The notes under the pieces were generated by a model, which was not told where the DNA came from, ran no database searches, and saw nothing but the letters and a program-made list of their open reading frames with translations. This document shows, in pieces, positions 1 to 10,484 of a stretch of 34,356 nt of DNA. The DNA lies in the NCBI GenBank assembly GCA_030537395.1, contig JAUNMW010000003.1:1-34356 (forward strand). The letters run 5' to 3'. Both the position numbers and the translations under genes were made by a program. This DNA is from Clostridia bacterium (lineage in GTDB: Bacteria > Bacillota > Clostridia > Christensenellales > Aristaeellaceae). The first letter of the stretch is position 1; each line of letters opens with the position of its first letter.

Positions 1-2691
1 ATCGGCTATCCCGTGGTGCTGCGTCCCGCCTTTACCCTGGGCGGCACCGGCGGCGGCTTTGCCAACAATGAAGAAGAACTGGTGGAAATCGGCATGAACG
101 GCTTCGCGCTCTCCCCGGTGCATCAGGTGCTGGTGGAAAAGAGCGTGAAGGGCTATAAGGAAATCGAGTTCGAGGTCATGCGGGACAGCAACGACCACGC
201 CATCACCATCTGCGGCATGGAAAACGTGGACCCCGTGGGCGTGCATACCGGCGACAGCATTGTGGTGGCCCCCATCCTGAGCCTGAACGATCACGATTTG
301 AAAATGCTGAACGACAGCGCCATCAAAATTATTAAGGAATTGAAGATCGAGGGCGGCTGCAACGTGCAGTTTGCCTTGAACCCCGCCTCCTCCGAATATT
401 TCCTGATCGAAGTCAATCCCCGCGTTTCCCGCTCCTCCGCCCTGGCCAGCAAGGCCAGCGGCTATCCCATCGCCCGGGTGACGGCCAAAATTGCCCTGGG
501 CATGGCGCTGGAGGACATTGCCGTGGCGGGCGGCACCGCGGCCATCGAGCCCAGCTTGGATTACATCGTGGCCAAGTTCCCCCGGTTCCCCTTTGATAAG
601 TTCGCCACCGCGCCCAACACCCTGGGTACCCAGATGAAGGCCACCGGCGAAGTGATGGGCATCGGCAGCACCCTGGAAGAATGTTTGCTCAAATCCGTGC
701 GCAGTCTGGAAACCGGCGTGTGCCATTTCCACCTGGCGAAATTCGATGGCAAAACCAACGACGAACTGCTGGATTACATCAGCACCTTCCGGGACGATAA
801 CGTATACGCCATTTTTGAGCTGCTGCGCCGGGGCGTATCCATCGAAAACCTCCACGAAAAAACCATGATCACGGAACTGTTCCTGGAAAGCTTCCGCCGC
901 ATCGTGGATATGGAAAACGAATTGAAGGCGAATATCAATTCCGTGGACGTGCTGCGTCAGGCCAAGGTCATGGGCTTCTCCGATAAGTATATCGCCCGGC
1001 TGTGGCGCCTGAACGAAATCGAGATTTACAACAAGCGGAAACTGCACGGCATCGTGCCCGTGTTCCGCATGGTGGACACTTTGCACACCGGGGCGTATAT
1101 CGCCTATCTGTACTCCTCTTATTCCAACAAAAACGACAGCCGCCTGACCAATAAGAAAAAGATCGTGGTGCTGGGGGCGGGCCCCATCCGCATCGGCCAG
1201 GGCGTGGAATTCGATTATTCCACCGTGCATGCGGTGCAGACCATCCGCCGGGCGGGGTACGAGGCCATCATCATCAACAACAACCCCGAAACCGTGTCCA
1301 CGGATTACACCACCGCCGACAAGCTGTACTTTGAGCCCCTGACCCCTGAAGACGTGATGGCGATCATCGATTTTGAAAAGCCCCAGGGCGTGATCGCGTC
1401 TTTGGGCGGGCAGACCGCCATCAACCTGGCCCAGCCCCTGATGGACCGGGGGGTTACCATCATCGGTACGGACTGCGCGGCCATCGAGCGGGCCGAAAAC
1501 CGGGACAGCTTTGAAAAGATCCTGCTGGAGCTGGATATTCCCCAGCCCAAGGGCCGGGCTGTCACCCATATTGAGGAAGGCGTGGCCGCCGCCAACGAAA
1601 TCGGCTATCCCGTGCTGGTGCGTCCCTCCTTCGTGCTGGGGGGCCGGGCCATGCAGATCGTGGGCAACGAACAGCAGCTGCGCAAGTATTTGAAGGAAGC
1701 CGTGGAAATCGACGCGGACAAGCCCGTGCTGGTGGATAAGTACATCCAGGGCAAGGAAGTGGAAGTGGACGCCATCTGCGACGGGCTGGATGTGTTCGTG
1801 CCCGGCATCATGGAATTGGTGGAGCGCACCGGCATCCACTCCGGGGACTCCATCAGCGTGTATCCCACCTTCTCCATTTCCGATAAGGTGAAGGGCATCA
1901 TCCTGCAATACGCCAAGAAGCTGGGCCTGGGCATCGGCATCAAGGGATTGTACAATATCCAGTTCATTGTGGACAAGCAGGAAAACGTGTACATCATCGA
2001 AGTGAACCCCCGCTCCTCCCGCACGGTGCCCTTCCTGAGTAAGGCCACGGGCTACAGCCTGGCGGACATCGCCACGGAAGTGATCCTGGGCAAAACCCTC
2101 AAGGAGCAGGGCATCTTCTGCCTGTACCCCGAGGAAAAGAAGCGGTTCTATGTAAAGGTGCCCGTGTTCAGCTTCAACAAAATCAAGGGCCTGGACGTGT
2201 ACCTTTCTCCCGAAATGAAATCCACTGGCGAGGCCATCGGCTACGATAACAAGCTGAACCGCGCCTTGTACAAGGCCCTCCAGGCCAGCGGCATGCATTT
2301 GCAGAATTACGGCACCGTGCTGGCGACTCTGGCGGGCCGGGACAAGGAAGAGGCCCTGCCCCTGATCCGCCGGTTCTACAACCTGGGCTTCAATATCCAG
2401 GCCACCGAGGGCACCGCCCGCTATTTCAAGGAGCACGGCATCCGCACCCATGTGCTGCATAAAATCAGCGAAGGCAGCACTGAAATCCCCGACGCCATCC
2501 GTCAGGGCCACCTGGCCTATGTGATCAACACCCGCAACGTGGGCTCCCTGGACCAGGCCACCGACGGCGCGGAGATCCGCCGTCTGGCCACCGAAAACAA
2601 CGTGACCATCTTCACTTCCCTGGACACCGTGCGGGTGCTGCTGGACGTGCTGGAGGAAACCACCCTGACCATCTCCACCATCGACGCTTAA
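1..2691 (+). CDS. carB: Carbamoyl-phosphate synthase large subunit, 5' end outside window
   Basis: This cytosolic enzyme makes carbamoyl phosphate from bicarbonate, ATP and glutamine-derived ammonia for pyrimidine and arginine synthesis. The frame is open from base 1, so the gene begins upstream; about 165 residues are missing from a usual length near 1,060-1,070. Seen: the first-half ATP-grasp motif (RPAFTLGGTGGG) at the very start, the central oligomerisation segment, a second-half start at VVLGAGPIRIGQG (about residue 390), the second ATP-grasp repeat (RPSFVLGGRAM) and a C-terminal MGS-like domain ending at the TAA. Both halves keep the expected motifs. It heads the visible part of a pyr operon. 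The small subunit carA is presumably just upstream. Identification is very sure. Confidence 0.97.
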   Translation: MGYPVVLRPAFTLGGTGGGFANNEEELVEIGMNGFALSPVHQVLVEKSVKGYKEIEFEVMRDSNDHAITICGMENVDPVGVHTGDSIVVAPILSLNDHDLKMLNDSAIKIIKELKIEGGCNVQFALNPASSEYFLIEVNPRVSRSSALASKASGYPIARVTAKIALGMALEDIAVAGGTAAIEPSLDYIVAKFPRFPFDKFATAPNTLGTQMKATGEVMGIGSTLEECLLKSVRSLETGVCHFHLAKFDGKTNDELLDYISTFRDDNVYAIFELLRRGVSIENLHEKTMITELFLESFRRIVDMENELKANINSVDVLRQAKVMGFSDKYIARLWRLNEIEIYNKRKLHGIVPVFRMVDTLHTGAYIAYLYSSYSNKNDSRLTNKKKIVVLGAGPIRIGQGVEFDYSTVHAVQTIRRAGYEAIIINNNPETVSTDYTTADKLYFEPLTPEDVMAIIDFEKPQGVIASLGGQTAINLAQPLMDRGVTIIGTDCAAIERAENRDSFEKILLELDIPQPKGRAVTHIEEGVAAANEIGYPVLVRPSFVLGGRAMQIVGNEQQLRKYLKEAVEIDADKPVLVDKYIQGKEVEVDAICDGLDVFVPGIMELVERTGIHSGDSISVYPTFSISDKVKGIILQYAKKLGLGIGIKGLYNIQFIVDKQENVYIIEVNPRSSRTVPFLSKATGYSLADIATEVILGKTLKEQGIFCLYPEEKKRFYVKVPVFSFNKIKGLDVYLSPEMKSTGEAIGYDNKLNRALYKALQASGMHLQNYGTVLATLAGRDKEEALPLIRRFYNLGFNIQATEGTARYFKEHGIRTHVLHKISEGSTEIPDAIRQGHLAYVINTRNVGSLDQATDGAEIRRLATENNVTIFTSLDTVRVLLDVLEETTLTISTIDA

Positions 2692-2717
2692 ACGGGAACG
2701 AGGGGACGGGGTGACGT

Positions 2718-2744
2718 GTTCTTTCTCTGGGTCAGAGAAAGAAC
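2718..2744 (+). repeat. Perfect 12-bp stem-loop between carB and the GNAT gene
   Basis: A perfect inverted repeat with arm GTTCTTTCTCTG, a GGT loop and the matching arm. It ends two bases before the Shine-Dalgarno sequence AAAGGAGG (2746-2753) of the next gene. No T-run follows, so it is not a standard terminator. It may be an mRNA processing or stability hairpin, or a copy of a dispersed palindromic repeat. Confidence 0.75.
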
Positions 2745-2763
2745 CAAAGGAGGCAAGCGGAAT

Positions 2764-3168
2764 ATGAATTACCGTATTGTGGTCGGCGCAGATGAGATGA
2801 ACAGCAGGGAAGTAGCCGCGCTCCTGAAAACGACGTATTGGGCAAACCAGCGTTCCATCGAGAAAATTGAAAAATCCATGCGCAATTCATCCTGCTATGG
2901 GGTTTATCTCGACGATGAAAAGAAGCTGGTCGGGTTCGCCCGGGTGATCAGCGATCATGCCACCACTTATTATCTGTGTGACGTGGTCATCGACGGGGCT
3001 TACCGGGGCAGGGGGCTGGGAAAAGCGCTGCTTTCGCACATCGTATCCCTGCCGGAATACGCCGGCCTCCGGGGTCTGCTGTTGACAAGGGATGCCCATT
3101 CCCTCTATGAGAAATACGGGTTTGAAACTGTAAATGGCCGAGCGATGGTCAAAGCCCCAATGTCCTGA
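2764..3168 (+). CDS. GNAT family N-acetyltransferase
   Basis: A 134-residue single-domain GNAT protein, expected to move an acetyl group from acetyl-CoA to an unknown amine. The acetyl-CoA loop is visible as YRGRGLGKALL around residues 80-90, followed by the usual final strand (LYEKYGFE). The start is ATG 2764 because AAAGGAGG sits 10 bases upstream; an earlier in-frame start would run through the 2718-2744 hairpin. It lies between carB and pyrK on the same strand. Nothing ties its substrate to pyrimidine synthesis. Confidence 0.85.
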   Translation: MNYRIVVGADEMNSREVAALLKTTYWANQRSIEKIEKSMRNSSCYGVYLDDEKKLVGFARVISDHATTYYLCDVVIDGAYRGRGLGKALLSHIVSLPEYAGLRGLLLTRDAHSLYEKYGFETVNGRAMVKAPMS

Positions 3169-3215
3169 TTCATTCATTCCTTACACAGCGTTAAAGTATC
3201 AGACAGGAGTATTTC

Positions 3216-5544
<2,329 letters not shown>

Positions 5545-5572
5545 CGGGGCCAATGGAAAACGGAGGCTGAAC

Positions 5573-6040
5573 ATGAGCAAAGACAGGGAACAGGCTCAAG
5601 CCTTATTTGACAAGTGGGTTCGGAAGCTGCGCGTTTATCCCGCCTGGGATGTGCGGCTGGAATGGGTGGAGGACCCCGACTGGAGAAAAACCGGGGACAT
5701 CAAAATCGACTGCGACGATAAAAAGGCTGTCCTGCTGCTGAACGGCGCGAACCCCAAGCAGGAAAACTTAGAAGAAGTGATTGTGCACGAGCTGTTTCAT
5801 TTGAAGCTGTATCCCCTGGATCAAACCACGGAAAGCTTGATCGAAAATTGCTTTGCGGAAGGAAGCGCAGCGCAGAATTTCGCCATGACCCAGTTTTTTA
5901 CCACCCTGGAGCAGACGGTGGAGGAATTGGCCAAGTGCTTCCTGCTGGAATTCGGGGAAAACCGCGAGCTGAGCTTCGGCCGCTGCAAAAGCAAGAAATC
6001 CTTCAATGAATTGTTTGAAGGTCTAAAAAATTTGGAATAA
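5573..6040 (+). CDS. HExxH putative zinc metallopeptidase-like protein in the pyr operon
   Basis: An uncharacterised 155-residue soluble protein. Its one clear motif is [13 protein letters not shown], an HExxH signature (His72, Glu73, His76) of the kind found in SprT/IrrE-like zinc peptidases. A candidate third ligand is not certain; an acidic region with Glu and Asn follows at about 88-95. The start ATG 5573 has CGGAGG 7 bases upstream; an upstream in-frame start would overlap pyrF and has no site. It sits between pyrF and pyrE, 23 bases before the latter. A peptidase role is inferred from the motif only; a non-peptidase metal-binding protein is possible. Confidence 0.75.
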   Translation: MSKDREQAQALFDKWVRKLRVYPAWDVRLEWVEDPDWRKTGDIKIDCDDKKAVLLLNGANPKQENLEEVIVHELFHLKLYPLDQTTESLIENCFAEGSAAQNFAMTQFFTTLEQTVEELAKCFLLEFGENRELSFGRCKSKKSFNELFEGLKNLE

Positions 6041-6063
6041 TCAAAAGAAAGGGAGGATTCCCC

Positions 6064-6702
6064 ATGAACGTTGCCCAAACCATCGCCCATGATCTTTTGT
6101 CCATCCGCGCCGTATTCCTGCGGCCCGAGGAGCCCTTCACCTGGGCCAGCGGCATCAAAAGCCCCATCTACTGCGATAACCGCCTGACTCTCACGGCCCC
6201 CGAGGTGCGCACCCACGTGGAGCAGGGCTTGAGGGCGCTGATCGAAACCTATTATCCCGATGTGGAAGTGCTTATGGGCACCTCCACCGCCGGTATCGCC
6301 CACGCCGCCATCACGGGCCATTTGATGAACCTGCCCATGGGCTATGTGCGCTCCGGGGCCAAGGATCACGGCCGCCAGAACCAGATTGAAGGCAAGCTGG
6401 AAAAAGGCCAGAAGGTGGTTGTTGTAGAAGACCTGATCTCCACCGGCGGCAGCGTGATCGAGGTGGTGGACGCCCTGCGGGAAGCGGGAGCGGAGGTGCT
6501 GGGCATCGCCAGCATTTTCACCTACGGCATGAAGAAGGGCATCGAGCGCCTGGCCGCCGCGGGCGTGCAGAATATCAGCCTGTCCAACCTGGACGCCCTG
6601 GTGGACGTGGCTGCCGAGGAGGGCTACATCCAGATAGAAGACCGGGAGCGGCTGCTTCAATTCCGGGACAACCCTTCCGACGAATCCTGGATGCGGAAAT
6701 AA
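6064..6702 (+). CDS. pyrE: Orotate phosphoribosyltransferase
   Basis: Joins orotate and PRPP to give OMP. It has 212 residues. The PRPP-binding loop is [13 protein letters not shown] (about 118-130), and the catalytic Lys-x-His pair is in SGAKDHGR (Lys100, His102). The SD GGGAGG lies 7-8 bases before ATG 6064. It belongs to the pyr operon, downstream of pyrF with the HExxH gene in between. Confidence 0.96.
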   Translation: MNVAQTIAHDLLSIRAVFLRPEEPFTWASGIKSPIYCDNRLTLTAPEVRTHVEQGLRALIETYYPDVEVLMGTSTAGIAHAAITGHLMNLPMGYVRSGAKDHGRQNQIEGKLEKGQKVVVVEDLISTGGSVIEVVDALREAGAEVLGIASIFTYGMKKGIERLAAAGVQNISLSNLDALVDVAAEEGYIQIEDRERLLQFRDNPSDESWMRK

Positions 6703-6737
6703 TCCTTGACTATTGTCCTGTAAAGAAGGGGATACGA

Positions 6738-7268
6738 TTGAAGTTTGACATTCATCTGACGGAAGAGGACTACATCGCCTTCAATATTTTTCATCGTTTC
6801 CATTCCCCGCGAAGCAGAAAATACTTCCTGTTTTTCCGGTTCCTGTGGTTCATCGTCTCCATTCTGTTTTTGATCGTTTTGCTGATCACCGGGGCCAAAC
6901 CCAGCCAAATCTGGCCGGAGGCTGTGGTGCTGCTGGGCCTGTCCGCCTTCTCCTATTTTCGGTATCCCGGCAGCGTAAAGCAGGGCATCCGCAGACAGAT
7001 CGAAAAAACCAAAACCGAAGGAAAGCTGCCTTACGACGCGGAACAAACCATCGAATTCTCCGATAGTCAGATCATCGGTATCACCGATCATTCCGAAAAC
7101 AGATGGCAGTATAGCGATATCGTCAAAATCTGCGCGGACGAAGAACATGTATTTCTCTATACCGGCGCGGTTCAGGCTATCATTCTTCCCCTTCGCTGCC
7201 TGGGCGAAGAAAAGGACGCGCTGCTATCCCTGCTCCGGGATAAAACCGGAAAAGATATCGCAAAATGA
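6738..7268 (+). CDS. YcxB-like membrane protein
   Basis: A 176-residue protein of the YcxB-like family by pattern: a short N-terminal segment (LTEEDYIAFNIFH), two closely spaced transmembrane helices at about 30-52 and 57-75, and a C-terminal soluble domain ending in a typical strand-rich part (WQYSDIVKICADEEHVFLY). The start is TTG 6738, with AAGGGG 7 bases upstream; no better ATG exists. It sits between pyrE and pyrB on the same strand, 13 bases from the pyrB start. Its function is unknown. No link to nucleotide synthesis is visible beyond the operon position. Confidence 0.78.
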   Translation: MKFDIHLTEEDYIAFNIFHRFHSPRSRKYFLFFRFLWFIVSILFLIVLLITGAKPSQIWPEAVVLLGLSAFSYFRYPGSVKQGIRRQIEKTKTEGKLPYDAEQTIEFSDSQIIGITDHSENRWQYSDIVKICADEEHVFLYTGAVQAIILPLRCLGEEKDALLSLLRDKTGKDIAK

Positions 7269-7281
7269 TAAGGAGGCCCCC

Positions 7282-8382
7282 ATGCGACATTTACTGAGCA
7301 TTACCGATTTATCGGTGGAGGAAATCGACGCCCTGCTGGATACGGCGGCGGACATTGAGGCAAACCCGGACAAGTACGCCCACGCCTTAGCGGGCAAAAA
7401 GCTGGCCACCCTGTTTTTTGAGCCCTCCACCCGCACCCGGCTGTCCTTTGAGGCGGCCATGTACGAACTGGGCGGCAACGTGATCGGCTTCGCGGGGGCC
7501 AATAATTCCTCCGCGGCTAAGGGCGAATCGGTGAAGGATACCATTCGCACCGTCAGCTGCTACGCCGACATCATCGCCATGCGCCATCCGCTGGAGGGGG
7601 CTCCCTGGGCGGCCATTCAAAGCACCCTGGTGCCGGTGATCAACGCGGGCGACGGGGGCCACCATCACCCCACCCAGACCCTGGCCGACCTGATGACCCT
7701 GAAAAAGGAAAAGGGGCGGCTGGATCATTTGAAAATCGGCCTGTGCGGCGATCTGCGCTTTGGCCGCACGGTGCATTCCCTCATCGGGGCCCTGTCCCGT
7801 TATCCCGGCAATGAATTCATTCTCATTTCTCCCCGGGAGCTGCGGGTGCCGGGCCACATTGTGGCGGACTTGGCCGAGGCGGGCATCCCTTACAAAGAGG
7901 TGGAATCCCTGGACGAGGCCATCGGCGATCTGGACGCGCTGTACATGACCCGCATCCAGCAGGAGCGGTTTTTCAGCGTGGAAGAATACCTGCGCTTAAA
8001 GGACAGCTACATCCTGGACGAGGAAAAAATGCGCCTGGCTCCCGCCGATATGATCGTGATGCACCCCCTGCCCCGGGTAAACGAAATCGACGTGAAGGTG
8101 GATGCCGACCCCCGAGCCAAGTATTTTTCCCAGGTGCTGTACGGAAAGATCATGCGAAAAGCCCTGATTTTGAAGCTCCTTTCCGAAACGGCGCTGCCGC
8201 CCAAGCCGGGCCGGGTGCTGATCACCACGGGCAAGCAGTGCAAAAATCCCCGGTGCATTTCCTCCACCGAGCAGGGCTTGGAGCCCCTGTTCTATCCCGT
8301 GCATCAGGTGATGCGCCACGGGGTGCTCACCCGCATCCCCACCAAGTACGTATGCGCGTACTGCGAAATGGAGCAGGTATGA
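7282..8382 (+). CDS. pyrB: Aspartate carbamoyltransferase with C-terminal PyrI-like zinc ribbon
   Basis: Condenses carbamoyl phosphate with aspartate. The catalytic core shows FEPSTRTR (46-53), the HHHPTQ loop (127-132) and MHPLPR (260-265). Residues beyond about 310 are extra: about 55 residues with four cysteines (320, 325, 358, 361) in the order C-x4-C-x32-C-x2-C. The segment NPRCISSTE and the final CAYCE closely resemble the zinc domain of the regulatory chain PyrI (known spacing in E. coli C-x4-C-x23-C-x2-C). No PyrI allosteric domain is present. Start ATG 7282 has AAGGAGG. The next gene overlaps its stop. Catalytic identity is very sure; the zinc tail role is inferred. Confidence 0.96.
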   Translation: MRHLLSITDLSVEEIDALLDTAADIEANPDKYAHALAGKKLATLFFEPSTRTRLSFEAAMYELGGNVIGFAGANNSSAAKGESVKDTIRTVSCYADIIAMRHPLEGAPWAAIQSTLVPVINAGDGGHHHPTQTLADLMTLKKEKGRLDHLKIGLCGDLRFGRTVHSLIGALSRYPGNEFILISPRELRVPGHIVADLAEAGIPYKEVESLDEAIGDLDALYMTRIQQERFFSVEEYLRLKDSYILDEEKMRLAPADMIVMHPLPRVNEIDVKVDADPRAKYFSQVLYGKIMRKALILKLLSETALPPKPGRVLITTGKQCKNPRCISSTEQGLEPLFYPVHQVMRHGVLTRIPTKYVCAYCEMEQV

Positions 8383-8870
8383 CCATGAACAGAAGCGAAC
8401 AGCTCAAAGCGGCCTATCATTTGGAAAAGCACCCGGAGGGCGGATGGTTTTCGGAGGTGTACACCGCGCCGTTTCAGGCGGAGGGCCGTCCTCTGGCGGG
8501 CAGCATCTATTTCCTGCTGGATCAAAACGAAATTTCCCATTTTCACCAGATCGACTGTGATGAAATCTGGTATTATCACGAGGGCTGCGGCCTGAAAATT
8601 ACCCTGGTGCAGGATGGAAAGCGGTCTGTTATGCTGCTGGGCAATGATTTGGAACGGGGCCAGCGGGCTATGGCCGTGATCCCCAAGGGCGCCATTTTCG
8701 CGGCGGAAAACATCGACCCTGCCGGGTACACCTTCATGTCCTGCGCCACGGCTCCCGCCTTCCGTTATGAGGGCTTCCGCCTGGTGAGCCGGAAGGAAAT
8801 CGCGGAAAGCTATCCGGAGATTGGAAATGAGCTGGATTATTTGGCGTTTGAGACTTTTCCAGAGTCATGA
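8379..8870 (+). CDS. DUF985 cupin-fold protein
   Basis: A 163-residue (or 161, from ATG 8385) protein of the DUF985 cupin family. It shows the family opening YHLEKHPEGGWFSEVY, a central SIYFLLDQNEISHFHQIDCDEIWYYHEG with cupin His and Glu residues, and a late TFMSCATAPAFRYEGF. The start at 8379 overlaps the pyrB stop (ATGA), with GGAGCAGG upstream. It is the last gene of the pyr operon before the 8874-9006 repeat element. The family has no settled function. Confidence 0.85.
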   Translation: MTMNRSEQLKAAYHLEKHPEGGWFSEVYTAPFQAEGRPLAGSIYFLLDQNEISHFHQIDCDEIWYYHEGCGLKITLVQDGKRSVMLLGNDLERGQRAMAVIPKGAIFAAENIDPAGYTFMSCATAPAFRYEGFRLVSRKEIAESYPEIGNELDYLAFETFPES

Positions 8871-8873
8871 TTG

Positions 8874-9006
8874 AAAGAGCGCTTTAAGTCAGAGTTGAGA
8901 TTTGTATAGTGGTGTTCTCTGGAAAGCCAATGAATAACATGAACACAATATCTATCTCAACTCTCAACTCTAAAATCTTAACTCTTTTGTTGATTGAAGG
9001 GGCTCA
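8874..9006. repeat. Heptad-repeat palindromic element 1
   Basis: Starts 4 bases after the cupin stop with AAAGAGCGCTTTAAG. It has a short left arm (AGAGTTGAGAT) and a right arm of 7-bp units (AACTCTC, AACTCTA, AAATCTT, AACTCTT), then ends near GGGGCTC. The core (TATAGTGGTGTTCT, CAATG, AACATGAACA) matches the core of the 20001-20170 element read in the other direction. It separates the pyr operon from the next gene. Confidence 0.75.
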
Positions 9007-9037
9007 AAACAGAAACGAGAATCTAAAGGAGCTTCCC

Positions 9038-9610
9038 ATGCCTTATGAACTAAAGTCCGCCCGGTATTTGGCGGCGGACGTGCTGATCCGGGCCGTGGCC
9101 CCCGGCGACACGGTGGTGGACGCCACCATGGGCAATGGCCACGATACCCTGTTCCTGTGTGAGCTGGTGGGCCAGGGAGGCCGGGTGTACGCTTTTGACG
9201 TGCAGCCCCAGGCGGTGGAAAACACCAAAAAACGCCTGGAGGAAGCAGGCGTTTCGGATCGAGCGGCGCTTTTCTGCTTGGGCCACGAACATATGGCGGA
9301 AAAGGTACAGGGCCCCGTTTCGGCGGCTGTGTTCAATTTGGGTTGGCTGCCTGGGGGCGATCACAGCGTGACCACCCATTGGGAAACCACACAAAAGGCT
9401 GTGGAAAGCGCGCTGGAGCTGCTGTGTCCCCTGGGGGTGCTGGTCATCTGCGCTTATCCAGGTCACGCCGAAGGGAATCGGGAGCGGGAAGCCTTGACGG
9501 CATTGCTGTCCTCCCTGCCGCCTCAGCGGTTCAACGTACTGTGGCACAAATTCCTGAACGCAGGCCCCGGCGCGCCGGAATGCTTTGTGATCCAGAAACA
9601 GAAAGAATAA
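9038..9610 (+). CDS. mnmM: MnmM/YtqB-like tRNA (wobble uridine) SAM methyltransferase
   Basis: A 190-residue class I SAM methyltransferase of the YtqB family, recently named MnmM, which in Bacillus makes the final methylation of mnm5s2U at tRNA position 34. Seen: motif I VVDATMGNGHDTLFL (about 26-40), an acidic residue in VYAFDVQPQ (motif II), and the family segment FNLGWLPGGDHS. Length is typical. The start is ATG 9038 with AAAGGAG 6 bases upstream; longer readings extend into the palindromic element and are not genuine. It is followed by element 2 and a convergent gene. The family is sure, the exact tRNA substrate inferred. Confidence 0.87.
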   Translation: MPYELKSARYLAADVLIRAVAPGDTVVDATMGNGHDTLFLCELVGQGGRVYAFDVQPQAVENTKKRLEEAGVSDRAALFCLGHEHMAEKVQGPVSAAVFNLGWLPGGDHSVTTHWETTQKAVESALELLCPLGVLVICAYPGHAEGNREREALTALLSSLPPQRFNVLWHKFLNAGPGAPECFVIQKQKE

Positions 9611-9772
9611 AAAAGAGTACAGAGCGAGGATGTAAGAGAACAGAGTACAGAGTACAGATTATTATGTCTTTCATACATGGTTATCGAAAGCGTCAATACG
9701 CTTTATGCGTTGTATGAAATATTGACAAATCAATCTGTACTCTGCACTCTGAACTCTGTACTCTTTTTCTTA
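9609..9772. repeat. Heptad-repeat palindromic element 2, possible bidirectional terminator
   Basis: Begins in the stop of the methyltransferase. The left arm has about six 7-bp units (AGAGTAC type) and the right arm about four inverse units (TCTGTAC, TCTGCAC, TCTGAAC, TCTGTAC). Between them is a hairpin-forming core (TTTCATACA 9669-9677 with TGTATGAAA 9711-9719, and AAAGCG with CGCTTT). Both ends carry an A- or T-run, so either strand gives a stem followed by a U-run. It lies between two convergent genes. Confidence 0.75.
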
Positions 9773-9805
9773 CCCGCTTCTGATTTTTCCAGGAGCTTTT
9801 TTATA

Positions 9806-10381
9806 TTATTGTTTCTTCATCAGCCCCGCTCCGGCGTTCCAAGCTTTGCCCACCTTTTCGCCGGATACATAGTAGCCGTGCTGGAACTGATCGAAAATCA
9901 GGGCGTTCAGCTTGGCGGGGTCCACCTTGCCGTTTTCGGAAAGCACGCTTTCTTCGGCGGCGGTGTTCACGATTTTACCCACGATGGCGTAAAAGCTTTC
10001 GGTTTCGGTCACTTCCGCCAGCTCGCATTCCATCACCACCGGGAATTCCTCAATGATGGGAGCGTTCACAAATTCGCTTTTCACGGCGTGATAGTCCGTG
10101 CGCTCGAATTTATCGGCCATTTTGTTGCCGGAGGCGATGCCGAAGAAATCGGCCGCGTCCATATGGTCCCGATCAGCCAGAGCCACGGTGAAGGCCTTGG
10201 TTTTCAGCAGGTTTTGGGTGGTTTTATGGTCCTCGTCAATAAACAAGGCAATGCGGTCGCTATTGCAGATCATGCCCCAGGCGGCGTTCATCACGTTTAC
10301 TTTGCCGTTTTCGTCATAGGCGGCTACCATCAGCACGGGCATGGGATACACAGCCTGCACAACGCCAAGATTCTTTTTCAT
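9806..10381 (-). CDS. Flavin reductase-like FMN-binding protein
   Basis: A 191-residue split-barrel flavoprotein of the flavin reductase-like family, with the typical opening YPMPVLMVAAYDENGKVNVMNAAW and a later DHMDAADFFGIASG. Such proteins bind FMN and reduce flavins or small electrophiles; the partner here is unknown. ATG 10381 has GGAAGG about 9 bases upstream. It is divergent from the HxlR regulator gene across a 117-base gap that holds a palindromic operator, the usual arrangement for a redox- or electrophile-sensing pair. Confidence 0.88.
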   Translation of the reverse strand: MKKNLGVVQAVYPMPVLMVAAYDENGKVNVMNAAWGMICNSDRIALFIDEDHKTTQNLLKTKAFTVALADRDHMDAADFFGIASGNKMADKFERTDYHAVKSEFVNAPIIEEFPVVMECELAEVTETESFYAIVGKIVNTAAEESVLSENGKVDPAKLNALIFDQFQHGYYVSGEKVGKAWNAGAGLMKKQ

Positions 10382-10411
10382 TGTTTTTTCCTTCCTTTCC
10401 GTTTCGGCCCA

Positions 10412-10440
10412 TTGTCATTGGGTCATTTCTATGGTATCAT
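10412..10440 (+). promoter_or_regulatory. Promoter of the HxlR regulator gene
   Basis: -35 TTGTCA (10412-10417) and -10 TATCAT (10435-10440) with 17 bases between. The operator 10458-10484 lies just downstream, suited to self-repression. The opposite-strand promoter for the flavin reductase is less clear; a TTGGTA inside the operator with TATGAT 19 bases on is one option. Confidence 0.6.
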
Positions 10441-10457
10441 AAACCGAAGGAGCGGGC

Positions 10458-10484
10458 AAGTACCAACATTTTTGTTAGGTACTT
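10458..10484. promoter_or_regulatory. Palindromic operator, probable HxlR binding site
   Basis: A 27-bp near-perfect palindrome with outer arms AAGTACC and GGTACTT and inner AACA/TGTT around an AT-rich centre. It lies in the divergent region, ending 14 bases before the regulator's start codon. HxlR proteins are known to bind such dyads next to their own genes. Confidence 0.65.

Noticed and set aside
8909..9037. N-terminal extension of the methyltransferase
   Set aside because: It reads through the palindromic repeat element 1; ATG 9038 has AAAGGAG and gives the normal family N-terminus.
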